Shown here piece after piece: positions 53,479 to 64,000 of a DNA stretch of 64,000 nt (positions within the stretch are counted from its first letter, which is position 1; each line of letters starts with the position of its first letter). The notes under the pieces are model-generated. The model was not told where the DNA came from. It saw only the letters and a list, made by a program, of their open reading frames with translations, and did not search any database. The translations under genes were made by a program, and so were the position numbers. Source of the DNA: Bryopsis sp. KO-2023 (Eukaryota; Chlorophyta; Ulvophyceae; Bryopsidales; Bryopsidaceae); contig BSYQ01000005.1 in NCBI GenBank assembly GCA_030272585.1, positions 3,224,001 to 3,288,000 of the forward strand. Reading direction: 5' to 3'.

Positions 53479-55771
53479 ATGGGATACCATGACTTGGTGT
53501 TGGATCGGCAAGTGTTGGTGTGGGTGTTGATTCCTCTCACGGTGGCGGTCACCTTGATGATGCTTTTGAGACAGTATGCTCATCAGGTGCGGTCCAAACT
53601 CGGAGCCTCAAGTGTTTTATATTTTTTTTGTGCTTTTAAACGGGGTTGATGAACTCGTCCCGTTGGCTGACGTTCGTGCGTGCGATCGTGTGTGTGTGTG
53701 TTTTCAACCTGTTGGTGAGAAGTGGAATGACAACGATATTAATATCCTCCCTTAACTAAAAACGAACTGAGCTTAAATGCTAAGCCATATGAATTTTTTT
53801 CCCACAAGAAGAAAAAGGAGATTTTTTGGTGTTCTGCAGGTTTTTCCGTCTTCTTTTTCTTAGGCAATTTTCCCAAGTACTGATTTTTTTTTTATTTTTT
53901 TTGGGGGGGTTAGTATTTGAATGCCGGCAACAGTGGTCCCACCAAGAGCAAAAAAGACATCAGCGAATCTCAAGCGGTGCTTCGCTCCCAAAAGTTGAGG
54001 GAGCAATCGAGTTGGATCACCGAAGCTGCTTACAAACAGAGAAAGAATTTCTTTGCAGACAAGGTTTGAATTGGCCAAAAAAAAACATAAAATAAAATAC
54101 ATGTACAGGCGGTCACCCCCCCCCCCCCCCCCAAAAAAAAAGAAATGCAGATATTATAAGAACCAAAATTCTGGAGGAACCGCCGATGTCAGATAAACCA
54201 TTGGAGTCGGAATTGGGCATCAAAATTAAACATCCATCTTGCGGATAATATTTATTCTTCTTCGGGATCCAGCTTTTTTTTTTCGTTTTTGGGGTGCATT
54301 TCCTCACCGAGTTCTCAGTATGCTAAGTTCATTCTATCGACTTTTTCATCAGTTTTTTTCTGGACAAGCATGCTCTTTTCAGGGGCGACATTTCAACATT
54401 CGAAATTTTTGATGTAGGATACGGGAATCCTATATCAAGCAGTGGAATCGAGGTCCATTCAGGAGACGATGGCCACCGATCCATCCATGATGGTGAACAT
54501 GTTGAAATCGCAGCTCACGGGGCTCGTCCCTCAAATCATGATGGGGGCCTGGGTGAATCATTTCTTTGCAGGTTTCGTTCTCGGCAAAGTTCCGATTTCG
54601 CTGAGTCCACGATTCAGACCCATGCTCCAGGTACGCGTTCGAATCCTACCTGACACCCTGTTGATGGATTTAAATTTCTTCTTCTCGGAAGATTGGATGG
54701 ATTTTTTTTTTCGGGGGGGAATTCAGATGGTGATAACCATGGCCCCTTGGTAGTTGGCCTGTTCAAGGGTTTCTTTTATCTTTTCGCTTTTTTTTTCAAA
54801 GCCCTTCAGTTAAGATATCTTTTCGTTCCCCAAAGAAAAGAAAACGCGCCAGAAGCAGGGGAAAGAACGGGGATTGTTGTTGAGAAAATGCCCAGCATTT
54901 TGTGCTGCCTTATCCATCCCTGAAACGCCCTCCACAGATTGGGACGGCATCATTGGGGTAATTGTTTGGACGCATCCTACCCTAACGAATTTGTTTTTTG
55001 TGTGTGTGTGTGTGTGTTTCGCCTTTTTTTTTGCTACGCTTTGCAGAGGGGAATCGATCTGGTTTCTCTGGACGTATCCTACTTCACCAGTCTGTCCTAC
55101 TACATTCTGTTACTTTTCGGGATGCGGGGCCTGTTCTCACTTTTTTTCAGGGAGGATACCATCGATGACACTGACATGGTCCGAAGGCAAATGAATCCCA
55201 TGGGGGGAATGGGACCAGCCTTCGATGTGCAGAAGGCATTCGATGCCGAAAAAGACCTGCTGGAACTGGTGAGATGCATGCAGGGGGTGTGAACACCACC
55301 AAGTACATTGGATAATTTTGAACAGCAGTGAATCGCAATACGAAGTGCTTCTGCAAGTTTCATTTAAAGGTTAGCATGCCAGGGATGGATGAGGACACCA
55401 ATGATGTGAAACTGTGTGTATGGAGGCGAATGTTTACTGCTAATGACTTCTGATCGATAGGCCTGAGGTGCATCCATCCCTTTACATTAGATACATTATT
55501 GAGTGCCGTTTGTCTACATTTGCCTTTCTCGGATTTATGTTTCGAAATAGGAAGACCCATCGAATTGAACAGGAATCGCAGACTGAGAATTTCAGCAACA
55601 CCGACCGACGTGTTAGAGTTTTTGTCGTGAACGACTGCCTGTTTGGCATTGACCAATGTTGTGTTTGAGTATGTTTTTGTTTGATGTGTGCAGCATGAGC
55701 ATCAGTGGCGTCTGGTAGGGGTGGAACAAAGAGCATGCCTTGTTCTGAAGCATCTACTTGCAACACAGTAG
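53479..55771 (+). CDS. EMC3: ER membrane protein complex subunit 3
   Basis: Five exons, 53479-53586, 53914-54063, 54418-54630, 55047-55268 and 55694-55771, all phase 0, 256 aa, close to the usual 260. EMC3 belongs to the Oxa1/YidC-like insertase superfamily and forms the core of the EMC, which inserts tail-anchored and multipass proteins into the ER membrane. Seen: an N-terminal helix (LVWVLIPLTVAVTLMMLLR), the cytosolic segment SQAVLRSQKLREQ, then DPSMMVNMLKSQLTGLVPQIMMGAWVN read across a helix, FVLGKVPISLSPRFRPMLQ, RGIDLVSLDVSYFTSLSYY, and the helix YILLLFGMRGLFSL. The C-terminal region has the Met-rich stretch RRQMNPMGGMGPAF and EHQW near the end. The start Met directly precedes the first helix. 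The tail after EHQW is short but otherwise normal. Confidence 0.95.
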
Positions 55772-56008
55772 GCCAAACCGCCACTCAACCAGATGGACTA
55801 TCGATCCAATTGCAGTGCCTGGATGATTTGCTGGCCTTCACTGCACACTGATTGCATATAGTTGCATGTTGGGATGTCTGTGTGTAGCATGCACCATATT
55901 TTCTCCTTTTCCTTTTGTTATGTTCTCTCTGCAAGAAGCTTGCAAAATGCCAATGTTGGTTTTCCTTTCTGTTTTTTTTTTCTTTCTCCCTTTGGGCTGA
56001 CTTTCTTA

Positions 56009-56245
56009 TCAAAGTCCTGCACCACGCAGAGATTTAGAAACGCCGTTGGCATGCTGGGGTTTGTCTGTCTCCAGTCGGTCCCATGCTTGCTGAAACAGCG
56101 TCATTTTTTGGCGGGCTCCAAGCTCGGTGTTCCAGACCTTGGCTTTGTCACCCCCCAGAATGGTCCGCGCCTTGTGCGACGTCAAGTGCCCCAGCGCTGC
56201 TCGAACTAAGGGACTGGTGTCTGAGAAATGCCTGCCAATCCACAT
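56009..56245 (-). CDS. Possible small or terminal exon, unrecognised
   Basis: An open frame of 78 codons from ATG 56245 to TGA 56009 reads like protein (PLVRAALGHLTSHKAR, QKMTLFQQAWDRLE) without homopolymer bias. A splice acceptor (TTGGCAG) just inside it could make it a last exon. The neighbouring minus-strand gene ends with its own stop at 56589 and an AATAAA shortly after, so it may be a separate short gene or an alternative 3' exon of that gene. No family recognised. Confidence 0.3.
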   Translation of the reverse strand: MWIGRHFSDTSPLVRAALGHLTSHKARTILGGDKAKVWNTELGARQKMTLFQQAWDRLETDKPQHANGVSKSLRGAGL

Positions 56246-56588
56246 GAAAATTGTTTCTCCTGTTGGATTTAAGACAGGAAACCACGCCAAAAAAATGGAA
56301 CTGTTTTTCCACAGTTCAGACACGAAACTTTTTCGAGTCTCACGCCTCTGTCAAGACAGAAATCTTTGCGTCTGGACATGCAACATGTCAGCCTTCCACA
56401 ACCCAGAAATAACGCCAAGTTACGAACGTAACGCTCGTGAGGTGGATTGGGGGCCACCATCTCCGAGCCGAAAGCTTGTGAAGTTCATTTTAGAGAATTT
56501 TTTCAGCAATCCCTTTTTGACTGGGGAGGATTTTTTTTTTTTTTTTTTCCAAAGGGCTGTGGAGGATTTATTCGGATCGGTGTGTTCC

Positions 56589-59196
56589 TTAAACTTGTAC
56601 AGAGAACGAACTATAAAACTTAAACAACTGCCTCAGCAAAGTTGAGACGATATTGGAAAAGGTCTCCACAGCATTTGTGAACGAGGTCCCCGAGCCCTTG
56701 TGAATCCAATCTTCCCACCTGTAGCTTGGCGGATGGGCCCTGCGTTGATACCGCACGCTCAGCCGCACCGCGGATGGGGACGATTGAAGCACCGTAACAT
56801 TGCGGTGGTATCCATGAGGGTCCAATAGGTCCACCACAGCCTCGTCCATCTCTCTGAGCGCCGTCACGCCCTCCTTGGTTCGGGCCCAGAGAGGGTATAG
56901 CTGGGTGAAAATGTTCTCGACCAGAACGCGCAGGGAGAAGATTATCAAAGGCAAGGTGAAGAACAGCTGCGAGGGATTCCTGGGGGTCGACGCGCACACA
57001 CCCGTTTTGGAAGAATAGGAATGGTGTCAGCGGAGAAATGCGCGAACGCGCCTTACTTCCTGTATTTCGCCTGGATGTTGGCATATCCGTTGTGAATAGC
57101 GAAAAGACGCCTCTTTTGCACCATTTCGTCGTTCTGTTTGTGATCCACTGTGAGCCTGTCCACCTTCTGCGCGTTTGGGGGAAGAATGGACACTTGCCGT
57201 CGTTTTGTCTGGCTGATCATCTGCAAGGCGGGGCGCGCCAGGGCTTCGTCGGAGAGCGGGGTGACACGGTCTGCGACCGATAACAAAACGACCATCAGTC
57301 AACCAAACTTTTTGCACAAAGAACGAGAAAAAAGGTGGCTTGCAGGAGTGTGGTGAACTTCATAGCTTTGAAAGCTATGAGTATCTCACCGTACGATTCC
57401 GTGGAGTGGGCTGGAGATGCTCGGAGAGCCTGAGAAAAAAGCTGAACGGGCGATGGTGTTCTCCTGGCGGTTGAGCAGAGAGTGGCGCGCCGGACGTCAC
57501 TTCCCGACTTGGGGGTGTGCGCAGTCGGTGGGGGAATGAACACACTGTGAAGGTACTCGAGGGTGTTGGTGAACAGAGCGGCGACTTCTGCACCCTTCAG
57601 CATTTCCATGGCCGACTTGAACGCCGTGTCAGACATGTGTTCCTCGAAGTTTGTGGGCGCCTTCTCGGCTTTCCATTGCACAACGCTCGCCTCGAACCCG
57701 GCTTGCAGCGTCGATATCGTGTCGGGGTGGACGGTGAAGACCTGCGTCAGATTGTAAAACGCACAAGAGATACGTGCCTTCAGTTTGCCTTACGCACAAA
57801 CTTGAACGCCGAGCCAACCATTCTTCAAACTTATCACATCCAGCGAAGATAAATGCACCACAAAGAGACCCAATCCTATCGAAACCCCTTCGATATATAT
57901 TCCTTCAACCCCCCTTTTTTTTGGGTCCACAATGTAATTTATGTTTATGTTTTGTTTTGTTTTTTTGGGGGGGGATCCTTCCGAGTGAGATGAAACACAC
58001 CTGACTGAGTTCCTTGTGGATATCATCCTGCAACATTTTCATTTCCCCCATATCCGATCCATCACTCGTCGTCTTCTGGAGCATTCCAGATTGTGCACCA
58101 AAAGCGGAAACAGTCTTTGTTTTGAGCTCCGTTTCGCCTCGGTCCAGCTCCAGATCGGGGTTTCTTTGTTTGGCTAGCGTGGGGTGTAAGTTGAAAGGAT
58201 ACAAGAACCTCGAGCATAGGGACTCGAATGTATGCTCACCGCCATCCAATGGCTGCGTGTCAACCTTGCCCTGCATCGACATATGTAAAGAGGACTCACA
58301 AGCCAAACCACAAGATCGCGCGCGACAATATGGAGGCGTACTACCAGTAAAGGGATACTAAAGTGCAGGAAGCTTACACCCTGGTCGCCTTGCGATTTTT
58401 CCTCCAATGTGATTTCGTTTGCAATCCCCACAAGCAACATGTCTCGTGAGTCGATCGCTGTTGAGGGACTGCAGTCGTGCTTTATGGGGGGCACCGTCAT
58501 TTGGACTTCGTCGCTCATGAATCCACGTTTCTTGTGTGAAAAAACAAACAAACAAAAAATTGCCAGTTCAAACAACTCCCTGTTTAGGATACCAGTTCAT
58601 TCAAGCAAAAGAGTCCAGGTGCGTTCCGTTGGCTTTGAAAATGTGGTGGGGAACATGCGATACAGTTCATCTGCCGCCAAAATTAGATTTCGATGGAACG
58701 CTATCGAGACTCCTCCCCGTTTCCAAAAACTTGTGGGCGAATCTACTTCCATAGTTAAAGGACTCAAAGCTCGTTTGCCACACCTTCAAGTGTTTTCTGA
58801 TGCAGGATTCCGCGAGAGGAACATTCTTTTTGACGATCGCCACAGTGGACTTGTTAGGCGTCGCTCCCAGCGTCTCCAAATACTTTGTGGCGTATTCATT
58901 TGACAAAATCTACCCCACAAACACTTTCCTTCAGCGTCTGCATGGGGTGGGTTAATGTGATTGATTAATTGATTATTGGTATTGATTTGGGCACTTCAGC
59001 AACTTATTCTGGAGAAGGGAAACAGCTGATTGGGTAGCGATACCTGGTGAAAATCAAAAGACTTGATATCATCCGGGTTCGCAACCGCTCGTAAAGGCAC
59101 CCGAAACACAGTTTGGCGGTTTTGAGAATGTCGCAAGCCGTCATCATACGAATCTGATTTCGTGCCGCGCCGCCCGCCGCCCCTCGCCCCCGCCAT
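56589..59196 (-). CDS. Unrecognised 530-aa protein with one membrane segment
   Basis: Eight exons, 5' to 3': 59196-59044, 58909-58784, 58530-58378, 58270-58240, 58173-58001, 57741-57390, 57270-57057 and 56979-56589, total 1,593 nt with consistent phases. The N-terminus is Gly/Arg-rich, then a segment NEYATKYLETLGATPNKS and a polar Glu/Asp/Ser-rich middle. After that comes a helical region (GFEASVVQWKAEKAPTNFEE, MEMLKGAEVAALFTNTLEYL) and a basic/Gln-rich linker. A hydrophobic helix lies at about 405-421 (LFFTLPLIIFSLRVLVE), followed by about 105 residues that include LYPLWARTKEGVTALREMDE. No signal peptide is seen. I recognise no family; position between EMC3 and the ARID gene gives no hint. 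The fourth exon (31 nt) and its junctions are the least certain. Confidence 0.7.
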
Positions 59197-60169
59197 ATTG
59201 TCAATGTAAAAATATATTCTCAGGCTCAGAAGACGTCCGAAAAGACGTCATAGCGACTCGAGGACGGTGCAAACGCGCGCCAATTTCCCACGACAGTCAA
59301 ATGATCGTCAACGACAGGCTCCACCCCATATCAGGGTGGGAGAGAACCGTGTACATGCATTCAGATCTCGACATGACATGCACATGGCAAACAGATGCTG
59401 AAGATTAGGGGCCTCCGTGCTGGGAACACTGACAGAATGCTTTTGCAACAGGCTGCGTGTGACATGCCTCAACCCGAGAAAGCTATCATTGGAAAATTTT
59501 CTGTGTTTCACACGATCCCCATGCCAACGTTTTGCGATTGAAACCGCCAGCCTCCCCATCCAGGATTAAAGGATATAACATTAAAACAACAATTGCCCAT
59601 TGACAGATCTCCTCCATCTCAACCCATTTCTTGACTTCGATTGGGACGACCCTGATTTCTTCGACCCTGCATATTTTCTCACTCCTGCTCGTATACAAAC
59701 GGCGCTATACAACAAAAAATCGGCCTAACATCATCCCACAAAATCTACGACTTAATTTTTTTTTTTTGGTGCTTTCATCCTACATTCCCTCACAACCGAA
59801 ATTTGTTTCATACTGTTTCTTTTCTTTTCTTTTGTTTTTTTTTTCTTTTTCTGTTTGTTGGGGGGTGATGCATCCTTCTCCATCCATCCCTTATCTTATG
59901 ATCAATAAAATTAAAAAGGACAGGAAGGGTGGTCAAAAAGAAAAAAAAAAGCCAGGATGGGAAAACATTCTTGTGGTATATAATTTTTTTTAGAATCAAG
60001 TTTGGTCGAGGAAGAGGAATTTTCAAAAAAAAAATTCTTTGTTTCATTGATCTTCCTTTCTTTTTTATATCCCTCCCCACCCACCCCATCCCAACCTCTC
60101 AAAATCGAGCCTAAAATTATTTTGACGTTTTCGTTGAAAACAAAAATGAAGGTATTTTGTGACATAACC
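59197..60169. other. Intergenic region between two minus-strand genes
   Basis: This covers the 3' flank of the ARID gene (G-poor, with T and C runs from 59560 to 60169) and the upstream region of the 530-aa protein gene (GC-balanced, 59197-59560). No gene is supported; the antisense and sense frames at 59308-59559 and 59631-59993 lack protein features. Confidence 0.55.
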
Positions 60170-63100
60170 CTAGGTGGGGGGTTTGGCTGCCAAGTCAGCA
60201 CGCATCTCGGTGAGTCTTGCAAACAATACGTCGTCCCCGTCTTCCGATCCTTGCGGCCGGATCGCCTGCTTGAAAAATGCCCCCCCCCAAAAGAAAAAAA
60301 AAAAAGACAAAACAAAAAAATCCACAAACAGGATGTTAGGATACGAAATGAGATGAGAAAAAAAAGAAAGAAAGAATGCCTTTTCCTTTCCTTTCCCTTT
60401 CCTTTCCTCACGGCTTTTAAAGTGATATTTCGTTCTTAAATATATACACGTATACATTTTGGGCAAGATAAATCCACTGATTCGACAGCATAGTGCATCG
60501 GTATTTCATGTGCAATGGATCTGGACAGGCCATCATGTTGTGAGGGGCTCAGCGATGGATTACACAGTTGTACGCTAACTAAACTCAGCTACAACTGAAG
60601 CAATATGAAAGTAAGCGATTTCGACTCCCCAAAAGAAAGACAAAAAGACACATCCCAACAGTGAGAAGTCTTTCAAAAAGCACCCCCGATCCCTGTCGAT
60701 TATTTCAGCACGTACATATTCTTTTTTTCCCTTTATTTTTCTCCCCCCTTTTCGAGACATACCTTCAATAAGCCTTCGAAACACCACCTGCATTCTTGAT
60801 AGGCGGCTTCCTTTTTTGTCAGAGCAGCCTCAAAGCGCTCCATTCTCCGTCGCATGTTGTCCAGATCTCGTTTTAAACTTTTGACCTCCTCTTCATGACC
60901 TCTCTGCAAGCGCACCAGACAGCCATTATAATTCTATTCTTTGCTCGAGAAACGAAACAGGCACCAAATGAAAAAAAATTAAAAAATCACACACACACCC
61001 CTGCAAAAAAAAACGTTTTTTAAATAGAAAGTAAGAAAACATGTTCTTTGGTTGAAAGGGCTCAAGAAATTCAGTTGATGGTGGGTTTTTTCCTCTTTAC
61101 CTGCATTTCTGCCATTTTTCGCTGGTACCAATCCTCCAGACCAAAACTATCGACTTGACCTCCGTGAATCTCATCTGCCGAAACCGACTGCAGCAAAACG
61201 AAAACAAAAAAGCCAACGACATATGATCAAATCACAGAAAAGCGAGGGGAGCATCAATGAGACTTTGAATCACAACCTCATTGCAAACAAGGGTGCGAAT
61301 CTCAAACAAATTGTTCACTTCTTAAAGAAAGAAACAAAAATAAAGAAAACAAATAAAGTTTACAGAGCGTTCAGAATCTGCATGTGTTGCGATCGATATA
61401 TCGTCTCGAGATAAGATCACACCAATTTTGTACCTTTTCCGAAAGAAGTTTTTTTCTTTCCAAAAATAAAGTAAAGTTATAATTTAATAATTATTCAAAC
61501 TAAAATTTAAACTGAAAACATAACATACCACTGCAAGACAATTTCCTTCGGAGCGCTCCGGATCTGTTCCACTCCGTCCTGCAGACGCGAGCTGGCTCTC
61601 CAATTTTATGGGGCCTGATGCACCCACACAATGTTTTTTCACAAACATATATATATATATATAATCTTTTCAACACGAAACAACACGAGAGGAGCATAAA
61701 AATATCAAAATCCCCCGTCAGAAACGAAATCCTGTGCGATTCGGTATCCACCTTTCAATTCTTTGATGTCGGACCGTCGGAGCCCCCACAACATGGCCGC
61801 CGCCTGTTCGGTTTCCACAGTTTCGACATTTTGCAGTGGGGAATCTCGCTTGGTGTCCATGCTGGCTTCATCCGCTGGGCACATGGCCTCAGCACCCCTG
61901 TGAGCCTCTTCCAATTCCCTCCCGTCAGCTTGTGCCCTGAGAACACCACAACGAACGATCAACCATTTGCATGGATCCATATGAACTCCGAACAATCGCC
62001 TAGTTGGACGTGGACAAGGGTGGATTTCGATTGCAGGCAGCTGGGTAGCACTCCTTTGTGGAATGGGCGCACTCAACAAAGCTTTCAGCTTCAACGTAAT
62101 GCATTTGACAAGAAAGGAAAGAACAAATTCCCAATCGGATGGCCCTGCCAGACATACATCACAGCCACATGCGACCATCCGAAAGGAGAATGGCGACTCG
62201 ATGTCATTTCCCACCACTCGATTCATGCTGCAGCACAGCAGATCGATTGCTGCCTACCGTTCCCCAGCATCGCATTGCTGTTAGACAGCATGGTGCGCAC
62301 CGATCAACCACTAGGGAACGTTCGCAAACTGATCGCATAGATCCACCCACATCAGTCCAGCATCCAAAAACATCGCAACAGAAAACAGACCCCTGCACCC
62401 CACAATCAGGACCCAGAGATCCATTCAGGGCAGCACACATGCCATGCCATCATCGCATCGCATGGACCTTGATTTTCTCCCCCACCCCTCACCCGCCAGC
62501 AGCATCGATTTCCGCCCCCTCCTCGTCGCGTTTTCCACCCTTCCCGTTGCTCCTCTGTCGTTTGTTCCGCGTCACCAGCGCGGGCCCATAAAAGATGTGC
62601 TCGTCGACGCAGCGCTTGTTGGTGAAAGGACCCGGCTGGTCGAGTTCATCGGACATCGCCAAATCCGGGCAAATGCTCTGCAGCGCACACACACACACAC
62701 CGAAAACTCAGTTGCGCTACCACCACAGATCAAAATCCATCGAATGTCAGCGTCATGCGCCGCCGTCCGATCGGCGAACCCCATTGTTGGGGGTTTCAGA
62801 TGCATCTGATCGACCGGGTGCAAAACACACGGGCTCGGAAAAGAGAATCAGGGGGCGGCGAGATGCTCACCCTTTCATAGGGCAACAAGCAGCGCGCGTA
62901 GATCCTCTTGACATGGTATGAAAGGTTTGTCATAGACCTCGGTGGATTGAACTTACGACCCACCGCCGCCCAGTGCTTCGCTTGGCACACCTGTTTGTAC
63001 AGAAACGAAGGACACAACGCACAGATTCCCACTCAGCACTCCAATCCAGGTACCGCTGCATGCGGGGTTGATGTTCGGGGGAAAAAGAGAGGGGGGGCTG

Positions 63101-63819
63101 TCAATATCATCCTCAATTATCAGGCTGACCCTGTGGGGGGAAAATAGACAACTGGAAACTTGAAGGGATGCTCACTTTTGCAGAGCCGCCTCTTTCCTGG
63201 ACGGCGTGCCACAATTTCCTCAGATCCATTTCTTGCCTGTTGAAGATTGGCGGCTGGAAAAATGCAAAATTCACACCCTCATACACACGCATTCAGAAAT
63301 CGTAGAAACCCAGACAAACCACCCCCATCCCCCACACGAGATGCAATACGACAGTCCTATAGCACACTAAAAAAAAATCGTGGCGAGCCTCTGAAAATTC
63401 GCACATGGAATCCCTGGTGCCCAGAGCGCATGTCTTTTGAACATCTGCGTCATTGGCATTCAGGATCGCTGTGGGTTTCCGACAAATGTGTGGCCCCGCG
63501 TATGATTCATGATGTCAGGTGCTCATGAAACCCCCATCCCCCTGCACAACTCTTTCTCCGATCGCGAACCGAAAATGCATCTCACCCTCGGAAAGACATT
63601 CCCCAAACAGAACAGCGACTCTGCAAACGCGCATCCACAGAAATCGCGACGAGCGCCATCAAAATGCGTGTTGGAATTTTTTTTAATTTTTTTTGTAGGG
63701 AGGGGAAGAACTTTTCAGCGAACCTTGAAGTGCTGCCCACGGGATTCATAGAATTGTCGCAGTTCCTCCACGAAATTTTCTTTCCGAGAAACGCCAGGAT
63801 CCACCGCATTCGCCATCAT
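60170..63819 (-). CDS. ARID (BRIGHT) DNA-binding domain protein
   Basis: Nine exons, 5' to 3': 63819-63724, 63253-63176, 62990-62871, 62677-62493, 61936-61752, 61614-61529, 61187-61101, 60903-60763 and 60268-60170, total 1,077 nt, 358 aa. The ARID spans about residues 14-98 across three exons: ENFVEELRQFYESRGQHFK, PPIFNRQEMDLRKLWHAV then QERGGSAK, and VCQAKHWAAVGRKFNPP followed by a YHVKRIYARCLLPYE helix. This helix-turn-helix fold binds DNA, often AT-rich, and is found in chromatin remodelling factors. The rest is a basic patch (RNKRQRSNGKGGKR), an acidic/Ala-rich linker and a C-terminal coiled coil (EEEVKSLKRDLDNMRRRMER). No JmjC, PHD, HMG or ELM2 domain is seen, so it is a small ARID protein. 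Two tandem ATGs (63819 and 63816) start the frame; the first is used. Confidence 0.87.
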
Positions 63820-64000
63820 AAAAAGAGTTCGTTTCCAAACGCACACTCACCAAAAAAAAAAAAAAAAAAGAACCCAACAAATTACAGATAAAAAAAAAAT
63901 GCTGCTGTACTGTTTTTTTTTTTTCCTTTTCTTTTCTCGTCCCCCTTTTCTTCTTTCTTCTTGCGATCTCTTTTCTTCCTGCTCGCTCCTTTTTCTTGTT
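63820..64000 (-). promoter_or_regulatory. Upstream region of the ARID gene, to the window end
   Basis: It consists of A-runs and T/C-rich polypyrimidine sequence, with no coding signal. A donor-like GGTGAGTG (minus strand, near 63851) is preceded only by a T run, so a further 5' exon is unlikely but cannot be excluded. Confidence 0.4.

Noticed and set aside
59308-59559. 83-codon minus-strand frame between the ARID gene and the 530-aa gene
   Set aside because: No domain, no splice partners and likely promoter DNA.
61618-62340. 240-codon plus-strand frame
   Set aside because: It lies antisense over exons 61529-61614 and 61752-61936 of the ARID gene and the intron beyond, begins with a (TA)n-derived Ile-Tyr run, and shows no domain.

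Overview
The window is nuclear DNA from a eukaryote, probably a unicellular alga or other protist. Nearly every gene is split by short GT-AG introns with T-rich ends and long homopolymer runs, and the proteins are eukaryotic: SnRK2/CAMK-type kinases, a membrane hybrid histidine kinase, EMC3 and an ARID protein. I cannot name the species. A SnRK2-like kinase together with hybrid two-component signalling would suit an algal lineage, but that is an inference. Exons were placed by homology, splice consensus and reading phase. For the eight spliced genes whose two ends lie in the window, the chosen exons add up to a whole number of codons.

Layout. 83-3008 (+): a protein kinase cut by the window start (kinase A). 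6755-10183 (+): its complete tandem paralogue (kinase B). The space between and after them holds a minisatellite, duplicated downstream blocks and two non-autonomous DNA transposons (6199-6326 and 13334-13521). 14205-20557 (+): a 15-exon, 836-aa hybrid histidine kinase. 20558-24200 is gene-poor. 24.2-26.0 kb may hold an unrecognised minus-strand gene. 26454-27572 (-): a basic/acidic low-complexity, probably nuclear protein. 28716-30245 (+): an FkbM-type methyltransferase with a membrane anchor. 31814-35149 (-) and about 35999-38806 (+): two more kinases, a SnRK2-like one (C) and an atypical relative (D), transcribed divergently. 43682-48429: a complete, apparently young tyrosine-recombinase retrotransposon (Ngaro/PAT-like) with split direct repeats. 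49790-53074 (-): a signal-peptide, coiled-coil, single-pass membrane protein. 53479-55771 (+): EMC3. 56589-59196 (-): an unrecognised 530-aa protein with one membrane segment. 60170-63819 (-): a 358-aa ARID-domain protein.

Themes. Four kinases share intron positions in the catalytic domain, and three of the four have lost the His of the HRD motif. Together with the histidine kinase they make the first 39 kb rich in signalling genes. Base composition of untranslated DNA follows transcription: it is C-poor on the sense strand. This gives an independent clue to gene direction and marks convergent boundaries near 31 kb and possibly 23.7 kb. The most complete single system is the retrotransposon, whose 1,052-codon recombinase frame stays open across the entire reverse transcriptase gene.
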